Assembly (NCBI GenBank): GCA_037576215.1
Contig: JBANDB010000006.1
Location: 4,712,001 to 4,776,000, forward strand
Source: Armillaria gallica
Taxonomy: Eukaryota > Basidiomycota > Agaricomycetes > Agaricales > Physalacriaceae
DNA length: 64,000 nucleotides
Reading direction: 5' to 3'
Shown here: positions 34,787-45,925 of the stretch, piece after piece
How the letters are laid out: every line of letters begins with the position of its first letter
Position numbering within the stretch: the stretch's first letter is position 1
Position numbers and translations under genes: made by a program
Notes under the pieces: model-generated
Databases searched by the model: none
What the model was told of the DNA's origin: nothing
What the model saw: only the letters and a program-made list of their open reading frames with translations

Positions 34787-36269
34787 CTAGAAACACAAAG
34801 GCTCCAGGATAATTGGGGTCAGAGCAGAGGCACCGCACCTGGGATCTGCAGAAGCGGCACCATCAGGTGAGCCAGCTTCAGTACCGGAAGCAGATAGAGC
34901 CCCTTGGATTCCAGAGAGCTCGCTAAGAAGGAACATGCGCTGTCTCTCCGCAGCAAAAATGGTATGATGGAGCACAACGAGGTCGCCCAGGATGGCACTC
35001 TCGAGCCAGGCCAAGAACTCAGGTGACTTGATGCGAAGACCGTCCAGGGATGCCCCTTGTGGAGACGAGTGAAGCACCTCGCTAAGGGCAGCATTTCCGC
35101 TCTCCCTGGAAACTAAAAGGGGACAGTGAGAAAAGAGATAGACAAAAGAAAGAAAAGATGCACCGGTGCTGACCAGACCAAGAACAGAGGCTGCCCATCT
35201 ATCGGATCCGCCGCGAGGATGAGAAGAATAGAACTCACAGGCTGAAGAATACAGGAAGGCATGACGAGACCGCTTAGTGTCACGGTCGGCATCCTGGTAA
35301 TGGCGCTTAGTAGGAGAGGACTAGGAAACTGAGAGTTAGTGCGATAAGTTAGCAAGCACGCAAGAAGAAAGAACTTACAGCGCCAGCAGCGGGGCAATCT
35401 AGAAGAGAATGGTCATTTCCTCTGCAATGGAAACAGGCAGAGGGCTCGTCCTAAAGCAAGGAGCTTTTAGTGTGGGGGATATCTTGAGGAAAGACAAGAT
35501 ATCTCACCTTGGAAGACTCCTTACGTTTCTCGCCGGTGACAGCATCACCAGACTTGCTTTTAAAAGACTTGGTAACCTTGGGAGGAGCTGGTTTGGAGTT
35601 ATCGTTGTCAACAGACATCTTGAGGATACCGTCAGTTAGTGTGCGGAATAGAGACATTTGAGGAATCTAAGAGAGAGCGTACTTTAATGGACTCGGACTC
35701 AGAATCAGAACGGTTGGCTACCTTGTCAGGCTCCCCATCAGTGGATTTGGCACCAGAATCAACAATGGCAGGAGACCTCTTGAGGGCGTGAGCTTTGCCT
35801 TTGCTGCGAGTGACTGGAGTCTAGAAGAAACCAAATAAGTACGAAGAAGAAAGATAAAAGAAAGGGAAATACATCGCGACGAGGACCAGTAGGGGCAGAA
35901 GCAGGAGGACCTGACTCAATGATGTGCCGTTCAGACTGGACCCAGCCAGTAATGGTCTTCAAGACCTTGTGAATAGGCTGTTTCGAGGTGTTGGTATGAA
36001 ACTTCTTCTCGACGGTGCTGCGAGCCTTGAAAATGAACTCCTTGAACTCCTTGTCCTTGATGAGTTCGTCCTTGTGAGCCTCGAGATACTTCTGCAAAAA
36101 CAAAGTTAGTGACACTACAAAAGGTAGCAAGCCTGCTAAAAAGACACACCGTATACTTGTGGAGCTGAGCCATATTATCAGAAGCAGTAATGCTGAGGTT
36201 CTGGCAAAGCTGCGTGATAACGGTCTTGATGGCGACAAAGGGCATAATGGGAGTAGCAGAGGAAGACAT
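34787..36269 (-). CDS. Antisense gene 2 of element X: zinc-knuckle protein, 7 exons
   Basis: Proposed exons: 36269-36150, 36091-35873, 35820-35683, 35618-35508, 35450-35379, 35320-35164, 35112-34787. All introns are GT-AG (51-64 nt) and the sum is an open 380-codon frame. The start is MSSSATPIMPFVAIKTVITQL. Residues 1-115 are a mixed helical region ending HKVLKTITGWVQSERHIIE. The middle is Lys/Ser-rich and disordered. Residues 202-215 form a CX2CX4HX4C zinc knuckle (CFHCRGNDHSLLDC), a nucleic-acid-binding module common in retroelement nucleocapsids. The C-terminal 140 residues include a helical stretch LAWLESAILGDLVVLHHTIFAAERQRMFLLSEL. Function unknown; the knuckle suggests binding of element RNA or DNA. 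Exons 6-7 are the least certain. Confidence 0.65.
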
Positions 36270-37120
36270 GTTGGAAAGGGTTGTAGCAGAAAGTAGGCTA
36301 GAACGCAAGTACAATCAAGATATATGGTGGTGGAATATACCAGCAAGCTCACTCAGCTTTTATACCAGAAGTGCAGCAGCTACAGCTAAATAGGTATATT
36401 GAAACAAGACCATTCATAACCCAGAAGAAAATAAATTTCTGACAAGTACACACCCCAGATTTAGAAAATAACAAGGGATGCGACTAAGTCAGAAATTGAT
36501 TGAAAATCTAAGATAAATTTAGTGATGGGTGGTGTTGATGACTGGGGACAGTCAATTCTTTTTAGTGTGGGGGATATAGTAGGTATACGCAAGTATACCT
36601 TTATACCTTTTAACATTTAAAGTAGAAAATTAGGAAACAAATTTTCGATTCTACGAATACCACACAGAGGAGATTGATCAGGCCAGGTCAGGGTCGCTTA
36701 ACGATGACAGCAACTTAGAAAGAAATGACACCTGATGCTGAAAAATGAGAATAAAAATGGAGACAAGTGGCGGACAGACTGGTATGGAACAAAAGAAAAA
36801 GCATGCCAGGACCCCGCGAACTAAAGACAAGAAAAACTGGCTATAGAAAAGAGAAAAGAAGATGAACAGAGAAGGAGCTCACGACAGAAAGGGGACAACG
36901 TGTAGCCGATGCGGATCAGGGTTGCAGAAGGGGCACAAAGCTCTAGACTTGAGAACTGCGATAGGCTAAGACGTGATCACATGAAGAGAAAGCAAGAAAG
37001 ATAAATGATAATTGGAAGGGGCCCCGGGATACAGCAAGTCAAGAGAAAAACGAGATATAAAAAACTGACAAGAGGAGTCTGTGGGTGGAAAACTGCCAAG
37101 AAAGATGTATATACATGTAT
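36270..37120. other. Spacer between antisense genes 1 and 2, with a PPT-like 18-mer
   Basis: Non-coding; presumably the promoter of gene 2 and the 3' end of gene 1. TTTTAGTGTGGGGGATAT at 36560-36577 is identical to 35465-35482 (inside intron 4 of gene 2) and close to the real PPT at 40726-40741. Confidence 0.6.
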
Positions 37121-40100
37121 CTACTTGGAAGCGTCAGCTGCGCCCTCGCTGTCACCACCCTGAGTACCTGAAGGACCAGCTGCCGGCTCATCCTCACCCT
37201 CATCCCACATCGAAGCGTTGTTGTCAGAGGGCATGTACTCAGGACCTTCAGGGAGGTCGAGAGACAGGCCAAGAGAGTGCCGCAGACCATCATCAACGAT
37301 GAAGCTGCGAACTTCACGATAGATGCGAGACAGGTCATTGATGAGCTCGTTGCCACCCTCAGCGCTGGCGAACTGATCCAAGCTCTCAGCGATGTCGCAA
37401 ACAACACAATCGCAAGCACAAAGATGACCCTGGTAGAGGTAGTCAACATGCTCCAGCTCACGGTTGATACCGCAGAGCTGCACGATGTTATGACGAAGAG
37501 CTAGAAGAAGAGTTCAGTAAGCAAAGGCTAGGAAAGAAAACAGAAAGAGGAACATACCAGGGATGTTATACTGTGAGAACGTAGTAAGATGCGAGGTAAT
37601 ATCATGCATCTTGTGAGCGGTGTAACGAGCGGAACATCCTCCATGACGACCCTCCCAACATTGATCACAGTCAGCACCTGGGAACCAATTGGTCCAAGTA
37701 CAGTCGAGCTGACGATAAGCACACGGGAGGCAGGTCTTCTCATAATGCTAGAGAAGGGAATTAGACCTGAGAAAAATAAAAGAAATAGCGAGCTCACATC
37801 GGGAGCACGTGCGTAGTAAGCATAACAAGAAGAACAAGCACCAAATGTGCCGTTCTTGTTACCATAATGAACAGGGCTAGGAGAAAGTCAGTCAGAAAAA
37901 GAGAAGAGGAATAAAGAACTTACTCGAAGAACTCATTGGGTGCAGTGATTAAATCCTTGAAACGGTAGTCCTCTAGCTCGGCACGACTGTTATGCCTATT
38001 GATAGGAACGCCCTCTTGATCAGGATCTTGCATGTGGGTAAGTGTGGCAGCCAAGAAATGCTGCTTTGGGCAATCAGAAAACATCCAGTTGGAACCTTGA
38101 GGAGCGCTGGAGGCAGCAGACTTAGTAGTCTTGTGGGAAGCCTTTGTAGAAACCTTCTTGGGAGAAAACCAAGGCTTTTTGATGGAGGGACCAGCGACCC
38201 CGGAACCACCGGTGGCGCTAGGAATAGAGGCTGCTTTTGAGGCAGCGACACTAGAATGAGTCAATTTGGAAGGGCCAGGTTCAGAAGAAGCAACCACCTC
38301 GGGAGTGCGCTTCCTCTTCAGAGCTTTCTTCTTCTTCTGAGGTGGCTCCTCGTGAGCAGAAGAAGTAGTAACAACAGTGGGAGGAGAAGAGGTGTGAGCG
38401 GGCACAGGATCGGGGGCAGCGAGCTTACCCTTGCCTTTGCGCTTTGTCTTCTTCCCCTTCGGCTGAACTTCGACACCATCAGCAGGAGCAGAGGCCTCCG
38501 CGAGTTGGGAAACAGAGGGAGAAGCCTCAGACGAAGGCAAGCACACAACCAGAGAACCAGAACAGAGTGGAGTGCCAGTCACAGGGTGATAGACCCTGGG
38601 AGGCGACGGTGGCGCATCCACATCCATGAAGTCGGTAGGAGAAGGGACCTCCTTGATGAAGGCAGACATCCGGTCCTCCTCTGGAAGAGGAGGTGGCAGA
38701 GTCGTGAGCGTGGGAGGCTCCTCGTCTATGGGCAACAAGGGTCGAACACCAGCAAAGTCACCTTGTCCTGAAACGGGAGGCAAGGGTGGCGCTTGGCGGC
38801 ATTGCAAGAGAGGATTTGGTCGCCGATGCATGGAATGCAAGGAAGATCCGGGCATGTCGAACTAGAAATACGCGACATTAGAAAAGAGGAAAAGAGGAAA
38901 AACTAGAAGGAGCTCACGACATCCAAAGGGTGTGCAGTAGTACCCGAGGATAAGGGCTGAGAAAGAAAAGAGTCAGCTAAAAAGAGATGGCTGAGAAGGG
39001 CAACTTACATCAAGGGGCGTAACCCTAGAGTGAGGAGCTAGGAAGGAACAGAGACCAGGAGTTAGCAAGCTCGCTAATTCTAGCAGAGAAGGATCACTAA
39101 CTCGTAATATCACCTGCCGGTGCGGTAGAATCGGCAGAGCTAAATAAGAAACAAGTTAGGCAAAAGCAGAAAGAAAACAATGCGATGACTCACCCTGAAG
39201 TATGAAGCCCTACACCAGAACCAGGCATGAGCAGAGCTTGGCGCAAGTCCTGGATGGAACTGGCCATGTCTTGAAGGCCACGACCAAGGGAGGTACTCTG
39301 AGCAGCCATAGTGGCACATTGGGAAGGTGTAGCGGAAGCAGTACTCATTGGACGGCAGTATAACCCCAGAGGCTTGATGGGGATGAATGAATTCCATAAT
39401 GGAGGGGCCCGACAATTGGCGAGCAGGCTTGGCAGCGAAACGGGAGAAGACAAGATGCACCCCAGAGCATGGACACGAGGATAATTGCAGGGAATAGGGG
39501 AAATTTCAGGCAAATTAACAACTGGAGGCACCAAGGAAACTGGAGTCCTTTGAGGGTGCATGCTTCGAGGAGGAAGTGGCGGAGCAGGAGTAGTCGAGGA
39601 GGAGGCCTGAGGACACGCAGGAGTAGAGGGAGACTCCTTCCTGGGGCTTTCAAAGACGATGACCTCCTCGTCCTCCGCAGCGCCAGGGAGCGGAGTAGGA
39701 AACTGGTCGAAAACGTAGCCAGGGAAATCCTCGTTGTTAGTAACTAGACCTGGCCAAAGTGTAGTACCCTCGGAGATGGCACACTGCAGGAGATAAGACT
39801 CCATGGGAATTGCAGGGTCATCCATGTTGAAACCATCCTCCCCAGGGAAGGACATGTTGGGGGACAGATGGGTCAACACCTGTGCAGACAGAGGGAAGAA
39901 GTCAGAAAAGAATGAAGAAGGAAAAATTAGGGAGCTCACATGAGAAGGGCGCACCTCAGGCATCATACAAGCGATAGTGCGATGCCAGTCGTCGATCCTC
40001 AACTGGCAGGGCAAAGCGTCATGGACACATGGCACCCAGTTGTGGATAGATGCGCCGACGTGAGAGTCAATCAGGGTCTCATGCTCAAGAGCAGCAACAC

Positions 40101-40383
40101 AGGGTGCCTGGGCAAGAACTGTGAATTAGCTAGCTGTGGAAAAGAAAAGAAACAGAGAAATACACACTAAGTGCTTATAAACCTGCCTCAACAAGCCGGC
40201 AACTTCTTCATTGGAGTACTCATTCTGGTTGTGCCAATAAGGCACGAGGAGGTCCATGACAGCGCGGTAGGGGCAGTAGTAGACAACGGGGTCAAACTGC
40301 ACAAAGTACTCGTACTTTGGCATTTCATTGTCCTCGGGTATGGGGGTCAACGTTTTAATAGGCGGCACAAGTGGCGACGACAT
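37121..40383 (-). CDS. Antisense gene 1 of element X: Cys-cluster protein, 10 exons, 916 aa
   Basis: Proposed exons: 40383-40168, 40107-39940, 39879-39194, 39139-39114, 39037-39009, 38956-38918, 38861-37924, 37876-37798, 37747-37558, 37500-37121. All junctions are GT-AG and every phase fits, giving one open frame of 916 codons. The N-terminal 130 residues (MSSPLVPPIKTLTPIPED; WHRTIACMMPEVRPSH) look folded. Long Pro/Ser-rich disordered regions follow, with basic runs (KGKKTKRKGKGK, KKKKALKRKR) like nuclear signals. Residues 715-765 carry CX2C, then C733-X2-C-X6-C743-X10-C754-X2-C-X7-C765, likely zinc-binding and spaced like the cluster in the gypsy-1 antisense protein. A conserved-looking helical segment (NIVQLCGINRELEHVDYLYQ) and an acidic tail end it. 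The start lies about 360 bp from LTR A. It may be a captured host gene. Confidence 0.7.
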
Positions 40384-40725
40384 GTTGAAGGAAGCGTGGA
40401 GAAAAGAAGGGCCGGTCAATATGATAACGCGCATAAAACACATGTTAAAGTAGAGGCGACAGTAACGAGACTAGCAGAGAGGAAGGGAGACAGTGAGCTC
40501 ACTGGAATGTGGGCAGAAAGAAAGAAAGGTGGTGAAAATTTTCAGTAAGTCCCCAACATATAAGTGTTATGGGATTTCTGGAAAGAACCACGCTATGAGA
40601 AAAGAAGCATGCATGAGAACTTCTGATAACATTGATGTATCAAGAACATACCATCGCGGAACTTCTGGGGAATCAAGAGAAGAGAAGCATTGCCCACCTG
40701 TGAAGTGACCGAGGATGGTCAGAAC
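40384..40725. other. Spacer between antisense gene 1 and the PPT/LTR
   Basis: Likely promoter region of antisense gene 1. Contains the perfect palindrome AGTGAGCTCACT at 40492-40503. No coding signal. Confidence 0.4.
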
Positions 40726-40741
40726 ATTAGTGAGGGGGATA
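40726..40741 (+). promoter_or_regulatory. Polypurine tract of element X
   Basis: ATTAGTGAGGGGGATA directly precedes the TGTCATGCC start of LTR A, the expected position for plus-strand priming in the inverted segment. Confidence 0.75.
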
Positions 40742-42944
40742 TGTCATGCCCGCAGCATGTCTAAGGATGTAATTTTGCAAAATTCACATACCTTACACAT
40801 TAGCAAAGCAGAAGCACAGAGAGCGGACTAACAATGCAAATGGCACATGAGGAAGCAAGGTCACTAAGGTTGAGAGCTCTATGATAGAAACAGAAGCAAC
40901 AGAATTAAAACATAAGGACTTCATCGTTGCACTGTACCTTATGGACATGCATGACAATAGGGCTGAAGAGCGAGCTCACTCGTGCAAAACCTCTGTCTGC
41001 AGTAGAGAATTCAACTTTCAGTGGGATGCACTTGTACGCAGGCTGGGACTAATTTAGATAACTACATGTCAATAATCTATAACACGTAGTCCCTGGAGAT
41101 CTGGAGAAAAGATATCACGCGCGGGGTAATCAAAAGAACCCCAGACATGGCATAGAAACAGACTTTGGCTAATGGGAATAGCAAGCGGACTCAAAATCCG
41201 AAGCATTCCTTGGTTACCGAGTCTAGAATATGAAGCTGTCACCTTCAGAGCAGAACCGAAAGCCAAATATGAGGTGTGATCAGTGATCGAGGATTAAGCA
41301 GCCATTGAGTACAAGTCAGTGAGCTACTCTGCTGCTAGGGCGAACAACATCAACATCACTTAGCCCTTTGAGGATACTAAAAGGAGGCCCAAGCGGCACT
41401 CTGCCAAGAGCGTTGCGCCCGTTCAGACAAAGAATTATTGGCCGACAAAGGAAGTAAATTACTAAAAGACCGTTTGTAATAATCAATTCCCCGTAGTATA
41501 AGTAGGTAGAATTTCATGTAGTAAAGCAAGATACTTACCCCCCATGTACAGTAATAAAGTTTCAGTTTGGATCTGGACTTGTTGCGACGTGTAAGAGTTA
41601 GTAGCTTTGAGCCTCAGCTAGAATGCAAGTCTAGCGAGCTCACAGAGAAATAGAACAAGAGAAACATTTTGGATAAAAACTTCGGTTTACTTGAGATAAG
41701 AAAGAGATTCAGGACAGTGACGCTGCACCCATCTTGAGAGTTTGCTGAGATAAATCTGAGAGAAAAGCTCTGTTCCTTCTCTGGTTCAGTGTAAAAAGAG
41801 AACTTGTGTTGTGTCGGCCTCTGTGTAGGTCTAGAAGTAGTTGCAAGGGAATCAGCCAGCTTGAGCTGTTCTAGCAGTTACATGAAGTGTGACAGGTGTG
41901 CGCAGTTGGACCTTGCGGCACCATTGTTAGGGCGAGCGCACTGTGTGTGAGGACTTGCGGGGACGGTTCTGAAAGTAATTAAGACTTGAGTGGGAGTGCC
42001 GAGGGCCTCCATCGTGATGAGTTTGGAAGTCAGGTTTAGCCCCTAAGAGAAAGGCAGCGTTGCATGCAGACTAGGTCTAGCGGCGGGTCATACTTAGTGA
42101 GCTCACTGACCAAACTTGGTCAATTTGCAGATCTGTGTGTCTGTGTGTTTTGGCTATTGAAATATATTTTGCCTCGAGGGTTGCGTGGTTCACCGTGCTC
42201 TCTTGTAAAAAGCTCTGAAGAGCTAGAGAAATTGGGACTAGCTTGAAAATACTATGTTATTGCGCATATTGTTCTAGTGAGCTCACTGAGAGAAGTTGGG
42301 ATACTGTCAGGGCTGACATGCTTGAAAAGCATTCACGCGTGTAAATTTGTGAATTGTACAAATGAGTCCCGGCAATGATGAAAGCAACAGAGCACAGTGT
42401 TTATAATGCCAGTAATGATATTACCAGAGTAAAGCTGGGTGGAGCGCATGGCTTAACCTGAGAATGGTACTAGAAAGGCTGTACTAGGTATGAAGTCCCA
42501 GTGCTTGACACTGAGTGCTCTGACAAGGCAAAGCATACACATGCTAAGAATAGCACGGGACACGCTTGCGGGGTAATTAAGACTTTGTGTAGCAGTGATC
42601 TATGATGCGCAAGGCATGGCAGGCCCTGAGCTTAGAGTTCTAGACCTTGTGATGTCAGAACTCAAGTAAATCCGAAGTTCCAGGCTTCGGCTGAAATGCA
42701 CGAGGCCTAGACAAGAAGCACGTTGCCCTCACTGCAATGGAATTCCCTGTGAGAATACTAAGAAGCGAAATAAGAGTTGCAGGGTAGGCTATAACTCTGG
42801 GGATATGGCAACTGATGTCAACCTGTGTGTCATAGCCTTGCTAACCGATGCCATGACACTCAGAGACAGGACCTGGCCCCGGGCCAGACTCCTGAGGCAG
42901 CGCCAAGCTATGGCGTGATAATTGCAACAGGCACGGGACACAGG

Positions 42945-43548
42945 TAGTGATTTACAGGGCCCGGCCTGAAGCCCTAAGCCGAGCCAGGCTGAGCCAGGCC
43001 AGGCCCTGAAAAGCCAGGCCCTGGGGGAGGGCTTCATGAAGGCTCAGGCTCAGGCTTCATTTTTTCAAAGCCTGAGCCTGAGGCTTGAGCCCGGGCTTTT
43101 CAAGTCTCAAATACCTTGCTTTTCATGCAGATATGCCAGGAAGAGAGTAGGCTGTCTCTCTCTGATCAATACTCCGGACTTGCCTATGCTTCTATGTGTC
43201 TTATATCAGCATAATACAAGACAGCACCACCATCGTGGCACTTCAAAAGCCAAGCTATTTATGTAACATAGTACTTGGAGTCCATCTTTCTGGTCTATAT
43301 GCATGGTACATCGTGTATTCATTTTATGCAATGTCTATGTATGCTAATAACCTTGTCTTCTGCTCATTCTGATGCCTAACAAAGCCTTAGTTTGTATCAC
43401 CTACAAAGCCCTGGCCTGAGCCTGAGCCAGGCCCGAGCCCAAGCAGGCTTGGGCTCAAGGCTCGGGCTTGTGATTTCGAAAGCCTGAGCCTGCCCAAGCC
43501 AAGCCCAAGCCCTCAAAGCCGGGCCAGGCCGGGCCCTGTAAATCACTA
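42945..43548. mobile_element. hAT-like MITE, 604 bp, with 24-bp perfect terminal inverted repeats
   Basis: Begins TAGTGATTTACAGGGCCCGG and ends with its exact complement; the perfect match runs 24 bp. The 8-bp flanks GACACAGG (42937-42944) and GACGCAGG (43549-43556) differ at one CpG position, and the family B copy at 55201-55208 has a single GACGCAGG, the empty site. An 8-bp TSD and CAGGG-containing ends point to the hAT superfamily. The interior is rich in GCCTGAGCC/GGCTTGGGC repeats near both ends and has no transposase. Confidence 0.88.
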
Positions 43549-43667
43549 GACGCAGGCAAAAGTACCCCACAGCTTAAATAATACTATATTTGGTGGTACA
43601 AATTTGTAGGACGTAAAATAGATAAATAGCACAGTGTACTTGTAGTGTACAAGTTTTGGACCCCCGT

Positions 43668-45342
43668 TGATGAGCCTCCAGGCTCTGTACACTCAGAATT
43701 CGTGGATTTTGCCTGCTAATTAACGCTATTGTCCCTTCAATGGACTTTCAGCAAACCAATGATTGCACACCCACTGATACCACTTTCATCCTACGGCAAC
43801 CACTCTTTACGTGTTTTGTTATCCATCCCATCTTGCCACGCATCATAATTGCCGTACTTCATCACGGCAAGGCACCTTCGATCGACAATCATCCCAATAT
43901 GGAATTGACGCATCACTCAGAAGCACCTAGTTGACGCGCTCATTGATCACTTAATGAAAATGACGTGATTGACGTGAGTACCCTCCCAGCTACGGCAACT
44001 ACAGACCGTGTTTACTAAGGCTGTTACTTTGCCAAGGCTTCAAGAAAACGTTACCCCATGCGTACTCCTCAGCACGATGACTATTGCTCAACTAATCCGC
44101 AGCTAAACAGCACCTAACGATCCGTGCATCGCTCAGTCAAACCATATGGTTCGCATCCATACGCGGCAACATTGACGAGTCGCTGTTACTTTAGAAGACC
44201 AAGGACCATATGTTTCCTACGACTTTTTACAAAGCTAAGGCCTTACAGCCTTACTAAGTCTCGCGTATTTACTCTATTTATAAATTCGTACTTTTAGTAT
44301 AAAAACTAGCTAGAAAACGTAGTTACAGGGCAGTTCATCTCCAGTTGACCCCAGACTACGTCAATTATCATCATGCTCTAGTCTATCGCCAGTAAACAAC
44401 GTTTATTCACCGTTCTACGGCAATATACCATTTGCACCAGCATATTCTTGATCGCATGTCGACTTTTGAGCTCACCAGAGTTATCTCACGGTTTTAACTG
44501 TGAAGAGTCCTTCGCTACACGCTCTTCGCTCTTAACACTATTGGTGCACGCTCGTACTGTGCCAATACGTGATCGCCGCGCTATACCTCGCCCCCATTAT
44601 CTTTTATAGGCCGTCATCGTTTCACTTTCGCACCATTGGAGTTTTTACAGTTTCACTTTCGCCATCGTTATCGTCACCCACTTGGGTAGTCTCAGAGCAG
44701 ACTTAGGATCAGTTTCAGCCAGTTTTCGTATAGTATCAGTCCCTCGAGTGGACTTGAAGGTTAGTTTGACATAGGATAGGATCGTTTCAGTACCAGACAA
44801 GTTTTGACATTGACTCAGCACCCTCGCATCGTATAGGACCAGTATCGCCACTAGTTTTCATAGTTCCACATTTTCTCTCGCCAGCCCACCCTCAGCACCT
44901 CGTTCCATGTTTATTTTGACACTCGCAGTCCCCACGCTATTTTCGCATCGCCTCGCTCGCCCATAGACTATTGCCGACCATTTAGTCTATTCTCCATCGT
45001 TCACCTCACTCCGATTAACGTCGAGCAACGTTTTCTAGTCTCACAGCACGTTTTCTCATACGGATTCGTGGTATTCACATCATACCTGCTTTCATTCCCT
45101 CTCATTTCGAGAGATCCCTACCGGCTTGAAGCCATAGCATTTAGTACTCGACTACCAAGCAGTACTACTTCGCAGACTTAAAGTCGCAGTGTATTCTTGT
45201 GTATAGAGGAATTGTTCTACTGCACAGAGGTGCCCCGAACCACTCGCACACACGATCGCCTTGATTGCCGTGCCACTACGTTAATTAACCAATCTCATTC
45301 CGAGTTGGTGTTGCCGTTGCCACGGAAGTCTTAGGCCCATCA
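43668..45342 (+). repeat. Solo LTR, family C (copy 2), 4-bp TSD CCGT
   Basis: 1675 bp, starting TGATGAGCCTCC and ending GGCCCATCA, with CCGT at 43664-43667 and 45343-45346. The empty site is in family B copy 2 (GGACCCCCGTTATAG near 55311-55325). Homologous throughout much of its length to 3944-5258 but longer, with different internal repeats. Confidence 0.87.
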
Positions 45343-45597
45343 CCGTTGTAGGAGCGTGCAAGCCCTCAGCTTAGCGCTCTAGCTTCGGGTTTAGTTTGTA
45401 GCTTCGAGCGAGAGAATATACCTTTTATTGAGAACGTTTGAGTGACTCGAGTAGCATGCGAGGCATAGAAAGCTTTGCGGGGGACTTGTGTACAGTTTGA
45501 GTGATTGGTTGACTGTGCTCCATCCTGAGAATAAGAGATATTGTGTCAGTGCGGACGCGCTCTTGAGTTTTGAGGGTTTCTTGTGACATGCGGTGCT

Positions 45598-45925
45598 ACA
45601 GGTGGCAGAGGTTCAAACCCTTTGGTCTGATTAGCACGCGCTTAGTTGGGTATACCATTCCGCAAGTGGCAGAGGTTCAAACCCTTTGGCTTGTCAGACG
45701 GTGTTTCTTGGTGTGCGAGATACTACAGGTGGCAGAGGTTCAAACCCTCTGGTCTGATTAGTGCGTGCTCGAGGGTTCTCATTTCTGCAAGCGGCAGAGG
45801 TTCAAACCCTTTGGCTTGTCGGACGGGGTTTATTTGGTTATTGTTTCTCTGGATCGGCACAGGTTCAAACCCTGTGGGTCTATGATCGGTTTTGGAAGCT
45901 GGAGTGTGTAGGTTCAAATCCTGTG
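45598..45925 (+). repeat. Array of ~63-bp repeats each carrying a Pol III B-box-like GGTTCAAACCC
   Basis: GGTTCAAACCC (or ATCC) at 45610, 45674, 45737, 45799, 45862 and 45911, spaced 64, 63, 62, 63 and 49 bp. Each matches the TFIIIC B-box consensus GWTCRANNC. Family B copy 2 has four such units (55583, 55644, 55708, 55755). No A box or tRNA fold accompanies them, so they are not tRNA genes. Confidence 0.75.

Larger units (their letters stand above)
33718..40741. other. 7.0-kb inverted segment of element X
   Basis: Contains the integrase C-part on the plus strand although gag, protease, RT and integrase N-part of X are on the minus strand. It is bounded on both sides by family A LTRs in opposite orientation, and carries the X polypurine tract at its right end. 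An inversion by crossover between a solo LTR A and the 3' LTR A explains every junction. Confidence 0.8.

Noticed and set aside
38256..38771. 171-aa Arg-rich plus-strand ORF
   Set aside because: Lies fully opposite exon 7 of antisense gene 1; Arg/Ser-rich composition is typical of a shadow frame of Pro/Ser/Lys-rich coding sequence.
45598..45925. tRNA genes or a tRNA-derived SINE
   Set aside because: Only B-box-like motifs repeat; no A box at the right distance, no cloverleaf and no SINE tail.
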